Positions 8,312 to 16,894 of a stretch of DNA of 64,000 nt are shown piece by piece. Numbering within the stretch: the stretch's first letter is position 1; each line of letters opens with the position of its first letter. The notes beneath the pieces are model-generated. The model made no database searches and was not told the origin of the DNA. It saw only the letters and a list, made by a program, of their open reading frames with translations. A program made the translations under genes and the position numbers. The stretch is from Actinopolyspora biskrensis (lineage in GTDB: Bacteria; Actinomycetota; Actinomycetes; Mycobacteriales; Pseudonocardiaceae). The stretch is taken from the NCBI RefSeq assembly GCF_013408175.1, contig NZ_JACBYW010000006.1, forward strand, positions 124,001 to 188,000. The letters are read 5' to 3'.

Positions 8312-9214
8312 TCAGATCCGCACGTACAACCGCAGGGTCAGGTACCCCGTCAGCCCCGAGATCACCGAGGCGACCAGAACCAGGACCGGCGAGACGAAGG
8401 CGATGTCGGCATAGCTGACCGGGGTCAGCAGTCCGGCGTTGGTGAGCGGCTGCATGAGCCCGTCGAGGAAGGCCTCCTTGATCACGACGAGCAGTCCCAC
8501 CGCTGCGAGGGAACCGATGATGCCCGAAACCATCGCCTCGAGCAGGAAGGGCAGCTGGGTGTACCAGCGCGAGGCCCCGACCAGGCGCATGATCCCGGTT
8601 TCCGTGCGCCTGTTGAACGCGGAAAGCTGAATGGTGTTCGAAATCAGCAGCAGGGCCGCGAACGCCTGCAGGGCCGCGATCAGGAAGGTCCCGTCCCGGA
8701 CGTCGTTGAGCTTGCCGACCATCTGCTGCACGAACTCGGACTGGTTGTCGACGTTGGCCACCCCGGCGCTGTCGCCGAACTGCTGCTGAACGGCTGCGGG
8801 ATCGACGTTCTGACCCAGCTCGACCCACAGAGCGGCGGGCAGCGCCTCCGGACGCGCGATCTCGCGCAGTTCCGGCCTGTTTTCGAACTTCTTGATCGCC
8901 CGCTGGTACACCTGCTGCCGGTTCTGGTACTCCACCGACTGCACCCCGGAGGCCTGTTCCAGTTCGGAGCGAAGGCCTGCGCACGGTTGCTGTTCACAGG
9001 TGGAGTCGTTCGCGCTGACGTCGTCGTTGAGGTAAACCACGACATCGGCCGCCTGCTGCAGCGATTCCTGGGCCTGATCCACCTTGCGGACCACGACCAG
9101 ACCGCTGCCCAGCAGCGTGAGGGAGACCGCCGTGGTCAGGATCATCGCGATCGTCATCGACACATTGCGACGAAGGCCGTTGACGACCTCGCTGGATACG
9201 AAGCTCGCGCGCAT
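8312..9214 (-). CDS. ftsX: Cell division permease-like protein FtsX
   Basis: A 300-residue membrane component of the FtsEX complex, which transmits ATP-driven change to periplasmic cell-wall hydrolases at the septum. Helix 1 is near residues 21-43, followed by a long extracellular loop containing a Cys pair (STCEQQPCAG), then three helices in the C-terminal half. NRRTETGIMRLVGAS is the cytosolic coupling segment typical of FtsX. The loop is the expected partner site for a RipC-type hydrolase. It starts at ATG 9214, 74 bp after ftsE, and is probably cotranscribed with it. Four helices and the length are normal for actinobacteria. Confidence 0.97.
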   Translation of the reverse strand: MRASFVSSEVVNGLRRNVSMTIAMILTTAVSLTLLGSGLVVVRKVDQAQESLQQAADVVVYLNDDVSANDSTCEQQPCAGLRSELEQASGVQSVEYQNRQQVYQRAIKKFENRPELREIARPEALPAALWVELGQNVDPAAVQQQFGDSAGVANVDNQSEFVQQMVGKLNDVRDGTFLIAALQAFAALLLISNTIQLSAFNRRTETGIMRLVGASRWYTQLPFLLEAMVSGIIGSLAAVGLLVVIKEAFLDGLMQPLTNAGLLTPVSYADIAFVSPVLVLVASVISGLTGYLTLRLYVRI

Positions 9215-9288
9215 CTTGAGTCAGCTTTCGGTGCGGTCTGAGGCTGGAGAAGTCGGAAGAAGCGGCCGGCCACGGCCGGGAGGTCGAC

Positions 9289-9978
9289 TCAGCGACCCAC
9301 GCCGTACACGCCACGGGCGTCGTCACGGATGACCTTGCCGTGGCTGAGCTCGACGACCCTTCTGCGCATGGAATCGACGATGGAGTGATCGTGGGTGGCC
9401 ATGACCAGCGTGGTCCCGGTGCGATTGATGCGCTCGAGCAGGAGCATGATGTCCTGGCTCGTGTCCGGATCCAGATTTCCGGTGGGCTCATCGCACATCA
9501 ACACCAGTGGGCGGTTGACGAACGCCCGCGCTATAGCCACGCGCTGCTGCTCACCGCCGGAGAGCTCGGCCGGCATGCGATCGGCCTTGCCGTCGAGCCC
9601 GACGAGCTGCAGCACCTCGGGAACCACCTTGCGGATCGTGTGCCTCGGCTTCCCGATGACTTCGAGCGCGAACGCGACGTTCTCGGAGACGGTCTTGTTG
9701 TTCAGCAGGCGGAAGTCCTGGAAAACACAACCAACTCGCTGACGCAGCTTCGGAACGCGCCTGCGCGGGAGCTTCGCGACGTTCCAGTCGGCGACGATGA
9801 CCCGTCCGTCACTGGGCACCTCCTCGCGCAGCAACAGCTGAAGGAAGGTCGACTTCCCCGAGCCCGACGGCCCGATGAGAAACACGAACTCGCCTTTGTC
9901 CACCGAGACCGAGACGTCGTCGAGGGCGGGGCGCGCCAACGTCTTGTACGTCTTTGACACGTGTTCGAGCCGGATCAC
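9289..9978 (-). CDS. ftsE: Cell division ATP-binding protein FtsE
   Basis: A 229-residue ABC ATPase that partners FtsX. Walker A is GPSGSGKST (residues 36-44), the signature is [15 protein letters not shown], and Walker B is LMCDEPTG followed by NLDPDTS. The start is GTG at 9978. It lies between prfB and ftsX, as in most actinobacteria. A 110-bp gap to prfB may hold a promoter, but none was clear. Confidence 0.97.
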   Translation of the reverse strand: MIRLEHVSKTYKTLARPALDDVSVSVDKGEFVFLIGPSGSGKSTFLQLLLREEVPSDGRVIVADWNVAKLPRRRVPKLRQRVGCVFQDFRLLNNKTVSENVAFALEVIGKPRHTIRKVVPEVLQLVGLDGKADRMPAELSGGEQQRVAIARAFVNRPLVLMCDEPTGNLDPDTSQDIMLLLERINRTGTTLVMATHDHSIVDSMRRRVVELSHGKVIRDDARGVYGVGR

Positions 9979-10088
9979 GGTCAGTGAGCTTACCTGTGGC
10001 CCTTCGCCGGACCGTCACTCACCCGTACTAGTCGACGCAGCGGAGTCGACAGCTCACCGTAGCCACCCCTCGAAGGCCGGTGAGTCGG

Positions 10089-11207
10089 TCAGCCCTGCTT
10101 CTGCTGATCGTGCTGCTGCCTGCGCCAGCGGATGCCCGCCTCGAGAAGCCCGTCGATCTGCCCCTCCAGCACGACCTCCGGATTGCCCATCTCGTAGCCG
10201 CTGCGCAGGTCCTTGACCATCTGGTAGGGGTGCAGGACGTAGGAACGAATCTGGTTCCCCCAACCGGACCCGCTGCTGTCGCGGAGCGCGTCGAGCTCGG
10301 CACGCTCCTCCTCGCGCTTGCGCGCCAGCAGCTTGGACTGCAGCACCCGCATGGCGGCAGCCCTGTTCTGCAGCTGGGACTTCTCGTTCTGGCAGGACAC
10401 GACGATACCGGTCGGGTAGTGGGTGAGCCGCACGGCGGAATCCGTGGTGTTCACGCTCTGTCCGCCGGGCCCGGAGGAACGGAAGACGTCCATGCGGATG
10501 TCCTTCTCCGGGATCTCCACGTGATCGGTCTCCTCCACCACGGGCAGCACCTCGACACCGGCGAAGGAGGTCTGCCTGCGCCCCTGGTTGTCGAACGGCG
10601 ATATCCGCACCAACCGGTGCGTGCCCTGCTCCACGGAGAGCGTGCCGTACGCGAAGGGGGTGTCGACGCGGAAAGTCGCCGATTTGACCCCGGCCTCTTC
10701 CGCGTAGGAAATGTCGTAGACGTCCACCTGGTACTCGTGCCGCTCGGCCCAGCGCAGATACATGCGCATGAGCATCTCGGCGAAATCGGCCGCGTCGACG
10801 CCACCCGCTTCCGCGCGGATGGTCACCATGGCGGAACGCTCGTCGTACTCGCCGGAGAGCAGCGTGCGGATCTCCAGGTCGGCCAGATCCCTCTTCAGCT
10901 GCGTACGCTCCTGCTCGGCCTCGGCGACACTGGCCTTGTCGTCCTCGTCCTCACCCAGCTGGTAGAGCACTTCCAGGTCCTGGAGCCGCTGCCGCAGGCC
11001 GGTTATCTTGCGCAGGTCGGCCTGCTTGTACACGAGCTGACTGTTGATCTGCTGGGCGTACTCGACGTTGTCCCACAGATCCGGCCGGGCCGCCTCCTCC
11101 TCGAGCTCGGCGATCCTGGCTCGCAACGCGTCGAGATCCATGACTCGCTCGATGCCCTGGAGGGTCTCGGACAGGTCCTTGAGTTCGGCGGCGACGTCGG
11201 GGTTCAC
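10089..11207 (-). CDS. prfB: Peptide chain release factor 2
   Basis: A 372-residue class I release factor that reads UGA and UAA. The GGQ peptidyl-hydrolysis motif lies in [19 protein letters not shown], and the stop-codon tripeptide SPF lies in [14 protein letters not shown], which identifies RF2 rather than RF1. The gene is one uninterrupted frame, so the programmed +1 frameshift that autoregulates prfB in many bacteria is absent, as is usual in actinobacteria. The GTG start at 11207 matches the conserved N-terminus (coiled-coil domain 1). It heads the ftsE-ftsX-smpB-ssrA block. Confidence 0.97.
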   Translation of the reverse strand: MNPDVAAELKDLSETLQGIERVMDLDALRARIAELEEEAARPDLWDNVEYAQQINSQLVYKQADLRKITGLRQRLQDLEVLYQLGEDEDDKASVAEAEQERTQLKRDLADLEIRTLLSGEYDERSAMVTIRAEAGGVDAADFAEMLMRMYLRWAERHEYQVDVYDISYAEEAGVKSATFRVDTPFAYGTLSVEQGTHRLVRISPFDNQGRRQTSFAGVEVLPVVEETDHVEIPEKDIRMDVFRSSGPGGQSVNTTDSAVRLTHYPTGIVVSCQNEKSQLQNRAAAMRVLQSKLLARKREEERAELDALRDSSGSGWGNQIRSYVLHPYQMVKDLRSGYEMGNPEVVLEGQIDGLLEAGIRWRRQQHDQQKQG

Positions 11208-11275
11208 GGTTACCCAGCCTACTTCACACGCTCACGGCCGCCGACGTGGACCGGATCCGCTCCGCCGGTGAGCGG

Positions 11276-11773
11276 TCATTCGGGGATGGCATCAAGCATC
11301 TTGATGACCGCACGGTTGTGCGCGACCGAGAAGTCGGCGGCGGCCTTCTCGTACGGGTCCTCGGCCACCTTGGCCGCACTTTTGGCCTCGTTGAGCTTCT
11401 CAACGTACTGCTCGCGTGCCGAGGTTACCAGCTGGGACCGCTGCTTGGCAGTCAGCATCCCGGCGTAACGCAACCGCAGCAGCAGGGGGCTGCGCACGTT
11501 GTCCGGGCCCGGCTCCGTGTTCAACCACGACTTGAAGGCACGTTTTCCCGCCGCCGTGATGATGTACTGCTGGCTGGAACGAGGGCCTTGCTTGCCGAGA
11601 CGCAGCATGCCCGCTTCGGCCAGCGCGGGAAGTTCCCGGTAAACCTGGCTGCGGGTGACGCTGAAGAATCCGCTGAACCGGTCGGTTGCGGCAGCCACCA
11701 GCTGTCCACCGGTCATCGGCCCCTCGTGGAGGAGCCCCAGCAAGGCTGCGGAAGTCGCATTCAGGTCGGTCAC
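11276..11773 (-). CDS. PadR-family transcriptional regulator
   Basis: A 165-residue winged-helix regulator. The N-terminal PadR domain reads SAALLGLLHEGPMTGGQLV and SVTRSQVYRELPALAEAGML, with the wing at GPRSSQQYIITAAGKRAF; a helical dimerisation segment follows (PLLLRLRYAGMLTAKQRSQL). PadR proteins usually repress a linked gene and respond to phenolic acids or drugs. No obvious target is adjacent except the small zinc-finger gene 357 bp away on the other strand. The GTG at 11773 is preceded by AGGAG; a much longer TTG-started frame is less likely because it adds only low-complexity Arg/Pro residues. Confidence 0.88.
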   Translation of the reverse strand: MTDLNATSAALLGLLHEGPMTGGQLVAAATDRFSGFFSVTRSQVYRELPALAEAGMLRLGKQGPRSSQQYIITAAGKRAFKSWLNTEPGPDNVRSPLLLRLRYAGMLTAKQRSQLVTSAREQYVEKLNEAKSAAKVAEDPYEKAAADFSVAHNRAVIKMLDAIPE

Positions 11774-12129
11774 GGCTCCTACGGTGCCACGATGCGAAGG
11801 GGGTGTCCACAATGGCCGTAGCGCGTGTCCGCGTTGACGGCCTGTTCGGAGAGATTCTCGAACACGCACCGCTTCCAGGAAAACACTTCGAGCGAACAAA
11901 CCGAGTTCGTTTCGCCTTCAACGCGACATCATCCGCCCGAAACCGTCAATTCGTACACTCACTGTCCTCTGGACAGGGATAACTACTAGCCCGAACGGGC
12001 GAATTCTTGCTTGAATGCTGCAAAAGGACTCGTACTAAGGGCACCCTTCACAGTGGCCGACCGAGAAACAGGGTCGGACACTGCGACGGGTGCGCGTACG
12101 ACACCCGCCGGGACAAGGGAGGTAACACC

Positions 12130-12342
12130 GTGCATCGCAGTCTGTTGCGGACCAAGCTCGCCGAAGGCAGGAACAAGGTAACCAACCGCGTCACCCAACG
12201 CGCGAAATCGATGATGCCGATTCAGGTCGACAACCCGCGCAACTGCATAGTCTGCGGCCGGAAGATGCGCTCAGTGCGCGGCGGGAGCAGCGACGGGCGA
12301 GTCTGTTCGCCGAACTGCGCCCGCAAGTGGGCCGACAGCTGA
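12130..12342 (+). CDS. Small zinc-finger-like protein of unknown function
   Basis: A 70-residue basic protein. The C-terminal half has two cysteine pairs, CIVCGRKM and CSPNCARKW (C-x2-C ... C-x3-C), a treble-clef-like zinc site. The N-terminal half is rich in Arg/Lys (RTKLAEGRNKVTNRVTQRAK) and could bind nucleic acid. The GTG start is supported by AGGGAGG eight bases upstream. It does not match a named family that I recognise. It stands alone, opposite padR and upstream of the initiator tRNA cluster. The well-placed ribosome site and spaced cysteines argue that it is real. Confidence 0.68.
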   Translation: MHRSLLRTKLAEGRNKVTNRVTQRAKSMMPIQVDNPRNCIVCGRKMRSVRGGSSDGRVCSPNCARKWADS

Positions 12343-12415
12343 CACCGGTCCCCGCCCTGAGCTCTTTCGGGAGGTCTCCTTCGGCCCGGCTGTCCGCCCG
12401 CGGGCTCCGGGCCGG

Positions 12416-12510
12416 ATGTTCCGACAGGAGCGGCCACTCGATGGCGGGGCACCCGCTCACGAGACAGCGGAGGGTTCCGCCAACCGAACACCCACGACAA
12501 CCCGAACAGA
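12416..12510 (+). repeat. Modular dispersed repeat, degenerate copy
   Basis: Contains only the right half of the repeat: ccactcgatggcggggcaccc, then cgctcacgagac, gaggttccgccaa-like and cacccacgac blocks matching the copy near 39340. The left half of the core hairpin is lost. It accounts for much of the gene-free stretch 12343-12614. Confidence 0.55.
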
Positions 12511-12614
12511 ACACCTCGAACGAGCACCACGCGCCGGTTCGGCCGACGATCCGGTCGCCCGACCACGCCGCGACGTCCCGGTAGGGGGCGGCGGCCCGGT
12601 CGTACCAACGGGGC

Positions 12615-12653
12615 CCGAAAAGCTTCAGGCCCCGAGAAAGATCCCGGGGCCTG
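12615..12653 (-). terminator. Terminator of first initiator tRNA
   Basis: CAGGCCCC pairs with GGGGCCTG, followed on the minus strand by GAAGCTTTT. It lies seven bases past the tRNA 3' end. Confidence 0.75.
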
Positions 12654-12659
12654 ACCAAG

Positions 12660-12733
12660 TAGCGGGGACAGGATTTGAACCTGTGACCTCTGGGTTATGA
12701 GCCCAGCGAGCTACCGAACTGCTCCACCCCGCG
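12660..12733 (-). tRNA. Initiator tRNA-fMet (CAT), copy 1
   Basis: 74 nt without an encoded CCA. The anticodon is CAT within the GGG...CCC stem (GGGCTCATAACCC), the three G-C pairs specific to initiator tRNA. Position 1 is C and does not pair with position 72 (T), the second initiator hallmark. The T-loop reads TTCAAAT. It is a near-identical partner of the gene at 12986-13059, differing at purine 57 (A here, G there). The upstream region is also duplicated. Confidence 0.95.
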
Positions 12734-12852
12734 CCGTGTTCTGCGCTGTATTTCGTTGTAGTTGATACTCTACACCGCCGAGAAGAGACTTTCACAGGGG
12801 GGTGCAACAACCCTTGACCAACCTCCTGAACAGCCCAAACACCGCCGAAGAC

Positions 12853-12940
12853 GGTGGCTACTCGATGTCGGGCACCCGGAGCCGGGCGCCGACTGAGGTT
12901 CCGCCACGCAACCACCTGCGTAACCGGCACCACCGACCCC
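12853..12940 (+). repeat. Modular dispersed repeat, copy between the two fMet tRNAs
   Basis: Starts in the right arm of the core hairpin (ggtggctactcgatgtcggg) and continues through cacccggagccgggcgcc, gactgaggttccgccacgc and aaccacctgcgtaaccggcac. It is almost identical to 13348-13430, which continues into an equally similar terminator. This suggests that the repeat took part in duplicating the tRNA segment. Confidence 0.7.
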
Positions 12941-12944
12941 GGAA

Positions 12945-12978
12945 ACAAAAACGCCCCTCCGGCTGGGCCGGAGGGGCG
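12945..12978 (-). terminator. Terminator of second initiator tRNA
   Basis: CGCCCCTCCGGC pairs perfectly with GCCGGAGGGGCG (12 bp). On the minus strand it is followed by TTTTTG. It sits eight bases past the tRNA end. Confidence 0.85.
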
Positions 12979-12985
12979 AACCAAG

Positions 12986-13059
12986 TAGCGGGGACAGGAT
13001 TCGAACCTGTGACCTCTGGGTTATGAGCCCAGCGAGCTACCGAACTGCTCCACCCCGCG
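12986..13059 (-). tRNA. Initiator tRNA-fMet (CAT), copy 2
   Basis: 74 nt without CCA, with the same C1 mismatch and GGG/CCC anticodon stem as copy 1. The T-loop is TTCGAAT. The sequence before it (about 13060-13165) nearly repeats the sequence before copy 1 (12734-12840). That block includes TAGAGT, a possible -10 box on the minus strand, so each copy probably has its own promoter. Two initiator genes may raise initiation capacity. Confidence 0.95.
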
Positions 13060-13165
13060 CCGTGTTCTGCGCTGTATTTCGTTGTAGTTGATACTCTACA
13101 CCGCCGGGAAGGGAGCTTCACAGGGGGGTGCAACAACCCTTGACCAACCTCCTGAACAGCCAAAA
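13060..13165 (-). repeat. Duplicated tRNA-fMet promoter segment
   Basis: Nearly identical to 12734-12840, beginning at cgtgttctgcgctgtatttc and running through ttgaccaacctcctgaacag. With the tRNA body this makes a direct repeat unit of roughly 180 bp. A TAGAGT -10-like element (13094-13099, complement) is preserved in both units. Confidence 0.75.
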
Positions 13166-13284
13166 CACCGCCGAAGACGCCGGACAGGCCCCAATCAAGA
13201 GAACCACTCCAACGCGAGCGCTCTGAGCCTGGGCAGTCAGCACCGCCGGAAAGACTCCGCTCCAACGCAGGTGCTTCAGCCTAG

Positions 13285-13430
13285 GCAACTCGGCCGACCG
13301 CGGGTTCTCAGTCGAGTGCCCGGCGAGGAAGGCCCGACGTGGCGTAGGTGGCTACTCGATGTCGGGCACCCGGAGCCGGGCGCCGACTGAGGTTCCGCCA
13401 CGCAACCACCTGCGTAACCGGCACCACCGA
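13285..13430 (+). repeat. Modular dispersed repeat, copy 3 (full)
   Basis: Has accgcgggttctcagtcg (module A end), gcgaggaaggc, the full core hairpin (13333-13366) and the tail through aaccggcaccaccg. It lies downstream of the UPF0182 gene, just beyond that gene's terminator. With the duplicated tRNA flank it fills the gene-free stretch 13060-13438. Confidence 0.7.
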
Positions 13431-13438
13431 TCCCGGAA

Positions 13439-13472
13439 ACAAAAACGCCCCTCCGGCGGAGCCGGAGGGGCG
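13439..13472 (-). terminator. Terminator of the UPF0182 gene
   Basis: CGCCCCTCCGGC/GCCGGAGGGGCG stem followed on the minus strand by TTTTTG, 66 bp past the UPF0182 stop. It is nearly identical to the terminator at 12945-12978. Confidence 0.85.
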
Positions 13473-13538
13473 AACCGGTCGGGGCGTTCTCACCCGAACA
13501 GCGGGCGCGGACGGGTCCCCGTCCGCGCCCGCCGCGGA

Positions 13539-16511
13539 TCATCCACCGCTGCCGGTCGCCTGCTCGTAGCTGTTCATGGCCTCCTCCAGTCGCTGGAGGG
13601 CCTGACCGATCTCACCGAAGTTGCCCGACTCCTGAGCCGAGCGGACCTGCTCGAGCGCGGCCTGCAGCTCCTGCGTCGCCTGCGCGACCTGAGGATCCTG
13701 ACCGCTGCCCTGCTGGTCACCGTCCTGGTCGCCCCCCTGCTGGCCGTCACCGCTCTGGTCACCGCTCTGGTCACCGCCCTGGTCGCCGCCCTGGTCGCCA
13801 CCCTGCTGGCCGCCACCGTCCTGCTGGTCGTCCTCGTTCTCCGCCGTCTGGGCATTCCTGCCCGCGCCCGGTCCGAACACCTGCTCCAACGAGCCCTTGA
13901 GGGTGTCGGCGTAGCCGACGCTGCCGCCGTAGAAGGTCAGCACCCTGGCCAGCTGCGGGTAGGAGTCCTCGTTGTTCGGCCTGATGTAGATCGGCTCGAC
14001 GTAGAGCATGCCGCCCTCGACGGGCAGGGTCAGCAGGTTGCCGAACATCGCGCGCACACCGGGGTTGTCGAACAACGTCCGGTCCTCGGTGACCTTCGGC
14101 GTCGACTCCATCTGGCGCTGCACCTGCACCGGACCCGGTGTCTGGTTCTCGGTCGGCAGCTCCAGCACGGTCAACTCGCCGTAGCTCTCCGGACTCGAGG
14201 ACGCGGAGACCCACGAGGAGAGGTTCTGGCGTTCCAGCGCGGTCATCGCACTGGTCAGCTGGAAGGTCGGCCGATTCTGCGTCGGCGCCTGCGCGACCAC
14301 GTAGAACGGGGGCTGGTTCTCACCGGGGCCCTGGCGCTGCTCCTGGTTCGGATCGGTCGGAACCTCCCAGAACCCACGCGTGGCGTAGAAGTCCCCCGGA
14401 TTGTCCACGTGGTACCGCGCCAGCAACTGGCGCTGCACCTTGAACAGGTCGGCCGGGTAGCGGAGGTGCTGGCGCAGTTCGTCGCTGATCTCGCTCTTCG
14501 GCTCGATCAGCCCGGGAAAGACGCCCTTCCATGCTTCCAGCACCGGGTCCTTCTTGCCGAACTCGTACAGCTTCACCTCGCCCGTGTAGGCGTCGACCGT
14601 GGCCTTGACCGAGTTGCGGATGTAGTTGATCTGCTGGTTCGACTGGGCGGGACTGCTGGTGGAGTCGCTGGCCGCCTGCCCGAAGGACGTCAGCTTGGAG
14701 TACGGGTAGTTGTCCAGCGTGGTGTAGCCGTCCACGATCCACTTGATCTTGCCGTCGATCACCGCCGGGTAGGCATCGCCGTCCAGCTCGAGCCACGGGG
14801 CGACCTTCTGCACCCGCTGCCGCGGGTTCCGATCGAACATGATCTTGGAATTGGAACCGATGTTCTGGTTGAACAGGATGTTGCGCTCACCGTAGTTGGC
14901 GGCGAACACGGCCCTGTTGAACCAGTTGCCGATCGCGACCCCGCCGTCTCCCGTGTAGGTGTAACGGGAGTTCTGCGTGTCGTACTCCCGCGGGTTCTCG
15001 CCCTGTTCGGCGCCGACGATCGCGTAGTCCTGGTTGAGCTGACCGTAGTAGACCCGCGGCTGGTCCACCGGGATCTCGCCCTGCCCGTCGTTGCTCACGT
15101 CGCTCATCGAGAACACCGGGTAGGACCCGGTGTCCGACCCCTCACCGGGAACGTTGCTCACCCGGTCGGCCGGAGCCGACACGAATCCGTTGCCGTGGGT
15201 GTAGACCATGTGGCGGTTGATCCAGGACCGCTGGTTGTCCGCGAGCCCATCCGTGTTGATCCCGCGCACCGCGACCAGGTAGTCCTGCAGCTCGCCGTTC
15301 TCGTCGCGGTAGCGGTCGATGTCCAGCTCGTCCGGGAACCCGTAGAAGTTGAACTGCTGCTCCAACTGGGTGAAGGTCTCGGAGAGCAGGCTCGGGTCGA
15401 GCAACCGCACGTTGGAGATCGTGCCGGTGTCCTGGGCGACGTCCTCCGGGCTCACGTCCTCGTTGCCGCCGTAGTTCTCCTTGACGGTGACCTTGTCGTC
15501 GGTGATCCCGAAGGCCTGCTTGGTGGCGTTCATGTTGCGCTCGATCGATGTGGACTCCCGCTCGTTGGCGTTCGGCTCCACCGAGAACTGCTGCAACAAC
15601 GCGGGCCACAACGCGCCGATCACCAGGCTGGAAAGCACCAGCAGCACCGTGGCCAGGGCGGGGATCTGCAGATTGCGCAGGAAGATCACCGCGAAGAAGG
15701 CGAGGGCGCAGATCACCGAGATGCACAGCAGGATCACCTTCGCCGGCATCACGGCGTTCAGGTCCGTGTAACTCGCACCGGTGAACAGATCACTGCGCTG
15801 GGAAAGCAGCAGGTCCCAACGGTCGAAGAAGAAGTCGACCGCCTTGAGCAGCACGAAGATTCCGGCCAGCACCGCCAGCTGAATGCGCGCGGCCTGGGAG
15901 ATCTGACCGGAGCGTCCGGCGATCTTGACGCCGCCGAAGACGTAGTGCGTGGCCAGCGCGGCGAAGAACGACAGGGTCACCGCGATGAACGCCCAGGCCA
16001 GCACCCAGCGGAAGAACGGAAGCTGGAAGACGTAGAGGCCGAGGTCGTGCCCGAAGACCGGATCCTGGCTCCCGAAGGTCTGCCTGTTCAGGAACATCTG
16101 CACCATGCGCCAGTCGCCCGTAGCGGCGAGGCCGCCGATCGCGCCGACCACGACGGGGATGCCGATGCCGAACCACTTGGAGCGCTGGGTGATCACCGTG
16201 CGATAGCGGGCCAGCGGGTCGTCCTGCCCGCTGACCGGCACGAACACCGGTCTCGTCCTGTAGGCCAGCCACAGGTTCAGTGCCAGAATTCCACCGAGGA
16301 AAACTCCCCCACAGGCGAACAGCACGATCCGGGTCAGCACGATCGTGGTGAATATTCCCCGGTAGTCGACACTACCGAACCACAGCCAATCAACGTATGT
16401 CCCGATCAGCCGTGATCCGACGATCAGTGCTACCAGCACCGCCGCGCCCAGGATCAGAAGGATCCGGCTACGCCGGGACAGTTTGGGTACTCCTACCGGC
16501 CTCGTGGCCAC
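13539..16511 (-). CDS. UPF0182 family large membrane protein
   Basis: A 990-residue protein. Seven membrane helices occupy roughly the first 320 residues (for example ILLILGAAVLVALIVGSRL), followed by a large extracytoplasmic region with FYGFPDELDIDRY and WINRHMVYTHGNGFV, both typical of UPF0182. The function is unknown; the M. tuberculosis counterpart is Rv3193c (from memory). The C-terminal 100 residues are low complexity, with repeated GGDQ/SGDQ units and a final alpha-helical acidic segment. The GTG at 16511 follows AGGAGAG; the longer open frame upstream is low-complexity and not used. It is divergent from the PPA1309-family gene and ends at a clear terminator. Confidence 0.93.
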   Translation of the reverse strand: MATRPVGVPKLSRRSRILLILGAAVLVALIVGSRLIGTYVDWLWFGSVDYRGIFTTIVLTRIVLFACGGVFLGGILALNLWLAYRTRPVFVPVSGQDDPLARYRTVITQRSKWFGIGIPVVVGAIGGLAATGDWRMVQMFLNRQTFGSQDPVFGHDLGLYVFQLPFFRWVLAWAFIAVTLSFFAALATHYVFGGVKIAGRSGQISQAARIQLAVLAGIFVLLKAVDFFFDRWDLLLSQRSDLFTGASYTDLNAVMPAKVILLCISVICALAFFAVIFLRNLQIPALATVLLVLSSLVIGALWPALLQQFSVEPNANERESTSIERNMNATKQAFGITDDKVTVKENYGGNEDVSPEDVAQDTGTISNVRLLDPSLLSETFTQLEQQFNFYGFPDELDIDRYRDENGELQDYLVAVRGINTDGLADNQRSWINRHMVYTHGNGFVSAPADRVSNVPGEGSDTGSYPVFSMSDVSNDGQGEIPVDQPRVYYGQLNQDYAIVGAEQGENPREYDTQNSRYTYTGDGGVAIGNWFNRAVFAANYGERNILFNQNIGSNSKIMFDRNPRQRVQKVAPWLELDGDAYPAVIDGKIKWIVDGYTTLDNYPYSKLTSFGQAASDSTSSPAQSNQQINYIRNSVKATVDAYTGEVKLYEFGKKDPVLEAWKGVFPGLIEPKSEISDELRQHLRYPADLFKVQRQLLARYHVDNPGDFYATRGFWEVPTDPNQEQRQGPGENQPPFYVVAQAPTQNRPTFQLTSAMTALERQNLSSWVSASSSPESYGELTVLELPTENQTPGPVQVQRQMESTPKVTEDRTLFDNPGVRAMFGNLLTLPVEGGMLYVEPIYIRPNNEDSYPQLARVLTFYGGSVGYADTLKGSLEQVFGPGAGRNAQTAENEDDQQDGGGQQGGDQGGDQGGDQSGDQSGDGQQGGDQDGDQQGSGQDPQVAQATQELQAALEQVRSAQESGNFGEIGQALQRLEEAMNSYEQATGSGG

Positions 16512-16750
16512 AGCGCACTCTCCTGGTGACGATCCGCGGGCAACGGGGCCGAGTCGCCGAGCGACCCGGACACCCGTGCGGTCAACTCTACGACCCAGCC
16601 CCCAGACACGGGGACGGTGCCCGTCGATTCGCCCTAAACGGACAAGCCGCGCCGCTTCAGGCGGAGGTGAGCCGCCTTCACCGCCGTTTCCCGCTCCCCC
16701 TGTCGCGGGTGGTCGCTCGGCGGGACCTCCCGCGGCGGCGCGAGTCGCCC

Positions 16751-16800
16751 GGGGGGTCGTTTCGGCGCTCGCGGCGCCGGAGGAAAACCCCGACCCGACC
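16751..16800 (+). repeat. Secondary hairpin module of the dispersed repeat
   Basis: GGGGGGTCGTTTCGGCGC...GCGCCGGAGGAAAACCCC forms an inner 6-bp stem with pairing G and C runs outside. It closely resembles 53287-53333 (cgggggcgtttcggcgcc...gaggaagacccccgacccgacc) and the hairpins at 39215-39235 and 51431-51462. It lies in the divergent gap before the UPF0182 and PPA1309 genes. Confidence 0.55.
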
Positions 16801-16894
16801 GGCGGCCCGGTCGGAGAGGCTCCCTCCGGAACGGAGGCTCGCGCGCCGCCCCCGGGAAAGCGGACGCACGGCGAAGCGGTGCGACGATGGGCCA

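Noticed and set aside
10089-11207. Programmed frameshift in prfB
   Set aside because: The gene is a single uninterrupted frame from GTG to stop, with no in-frame early UGA and slippery CTTT context.
13739-13808. Short regular repeats resembling a CRISPR array
   Set aside because: They are in-frame coding repeats for the GGDQ tail of UPF0182, without uniform spacers or cas genes.
13359-16415. Open frame of 1018 codons on the plus strand opposite UPF0182
   Set aside because: It mirrors the UPF0182 gene and translates to Arg/Leu/Val-rich sequence without domains or a ribosome site; it is a shadow frame of high-GC coding DNA.
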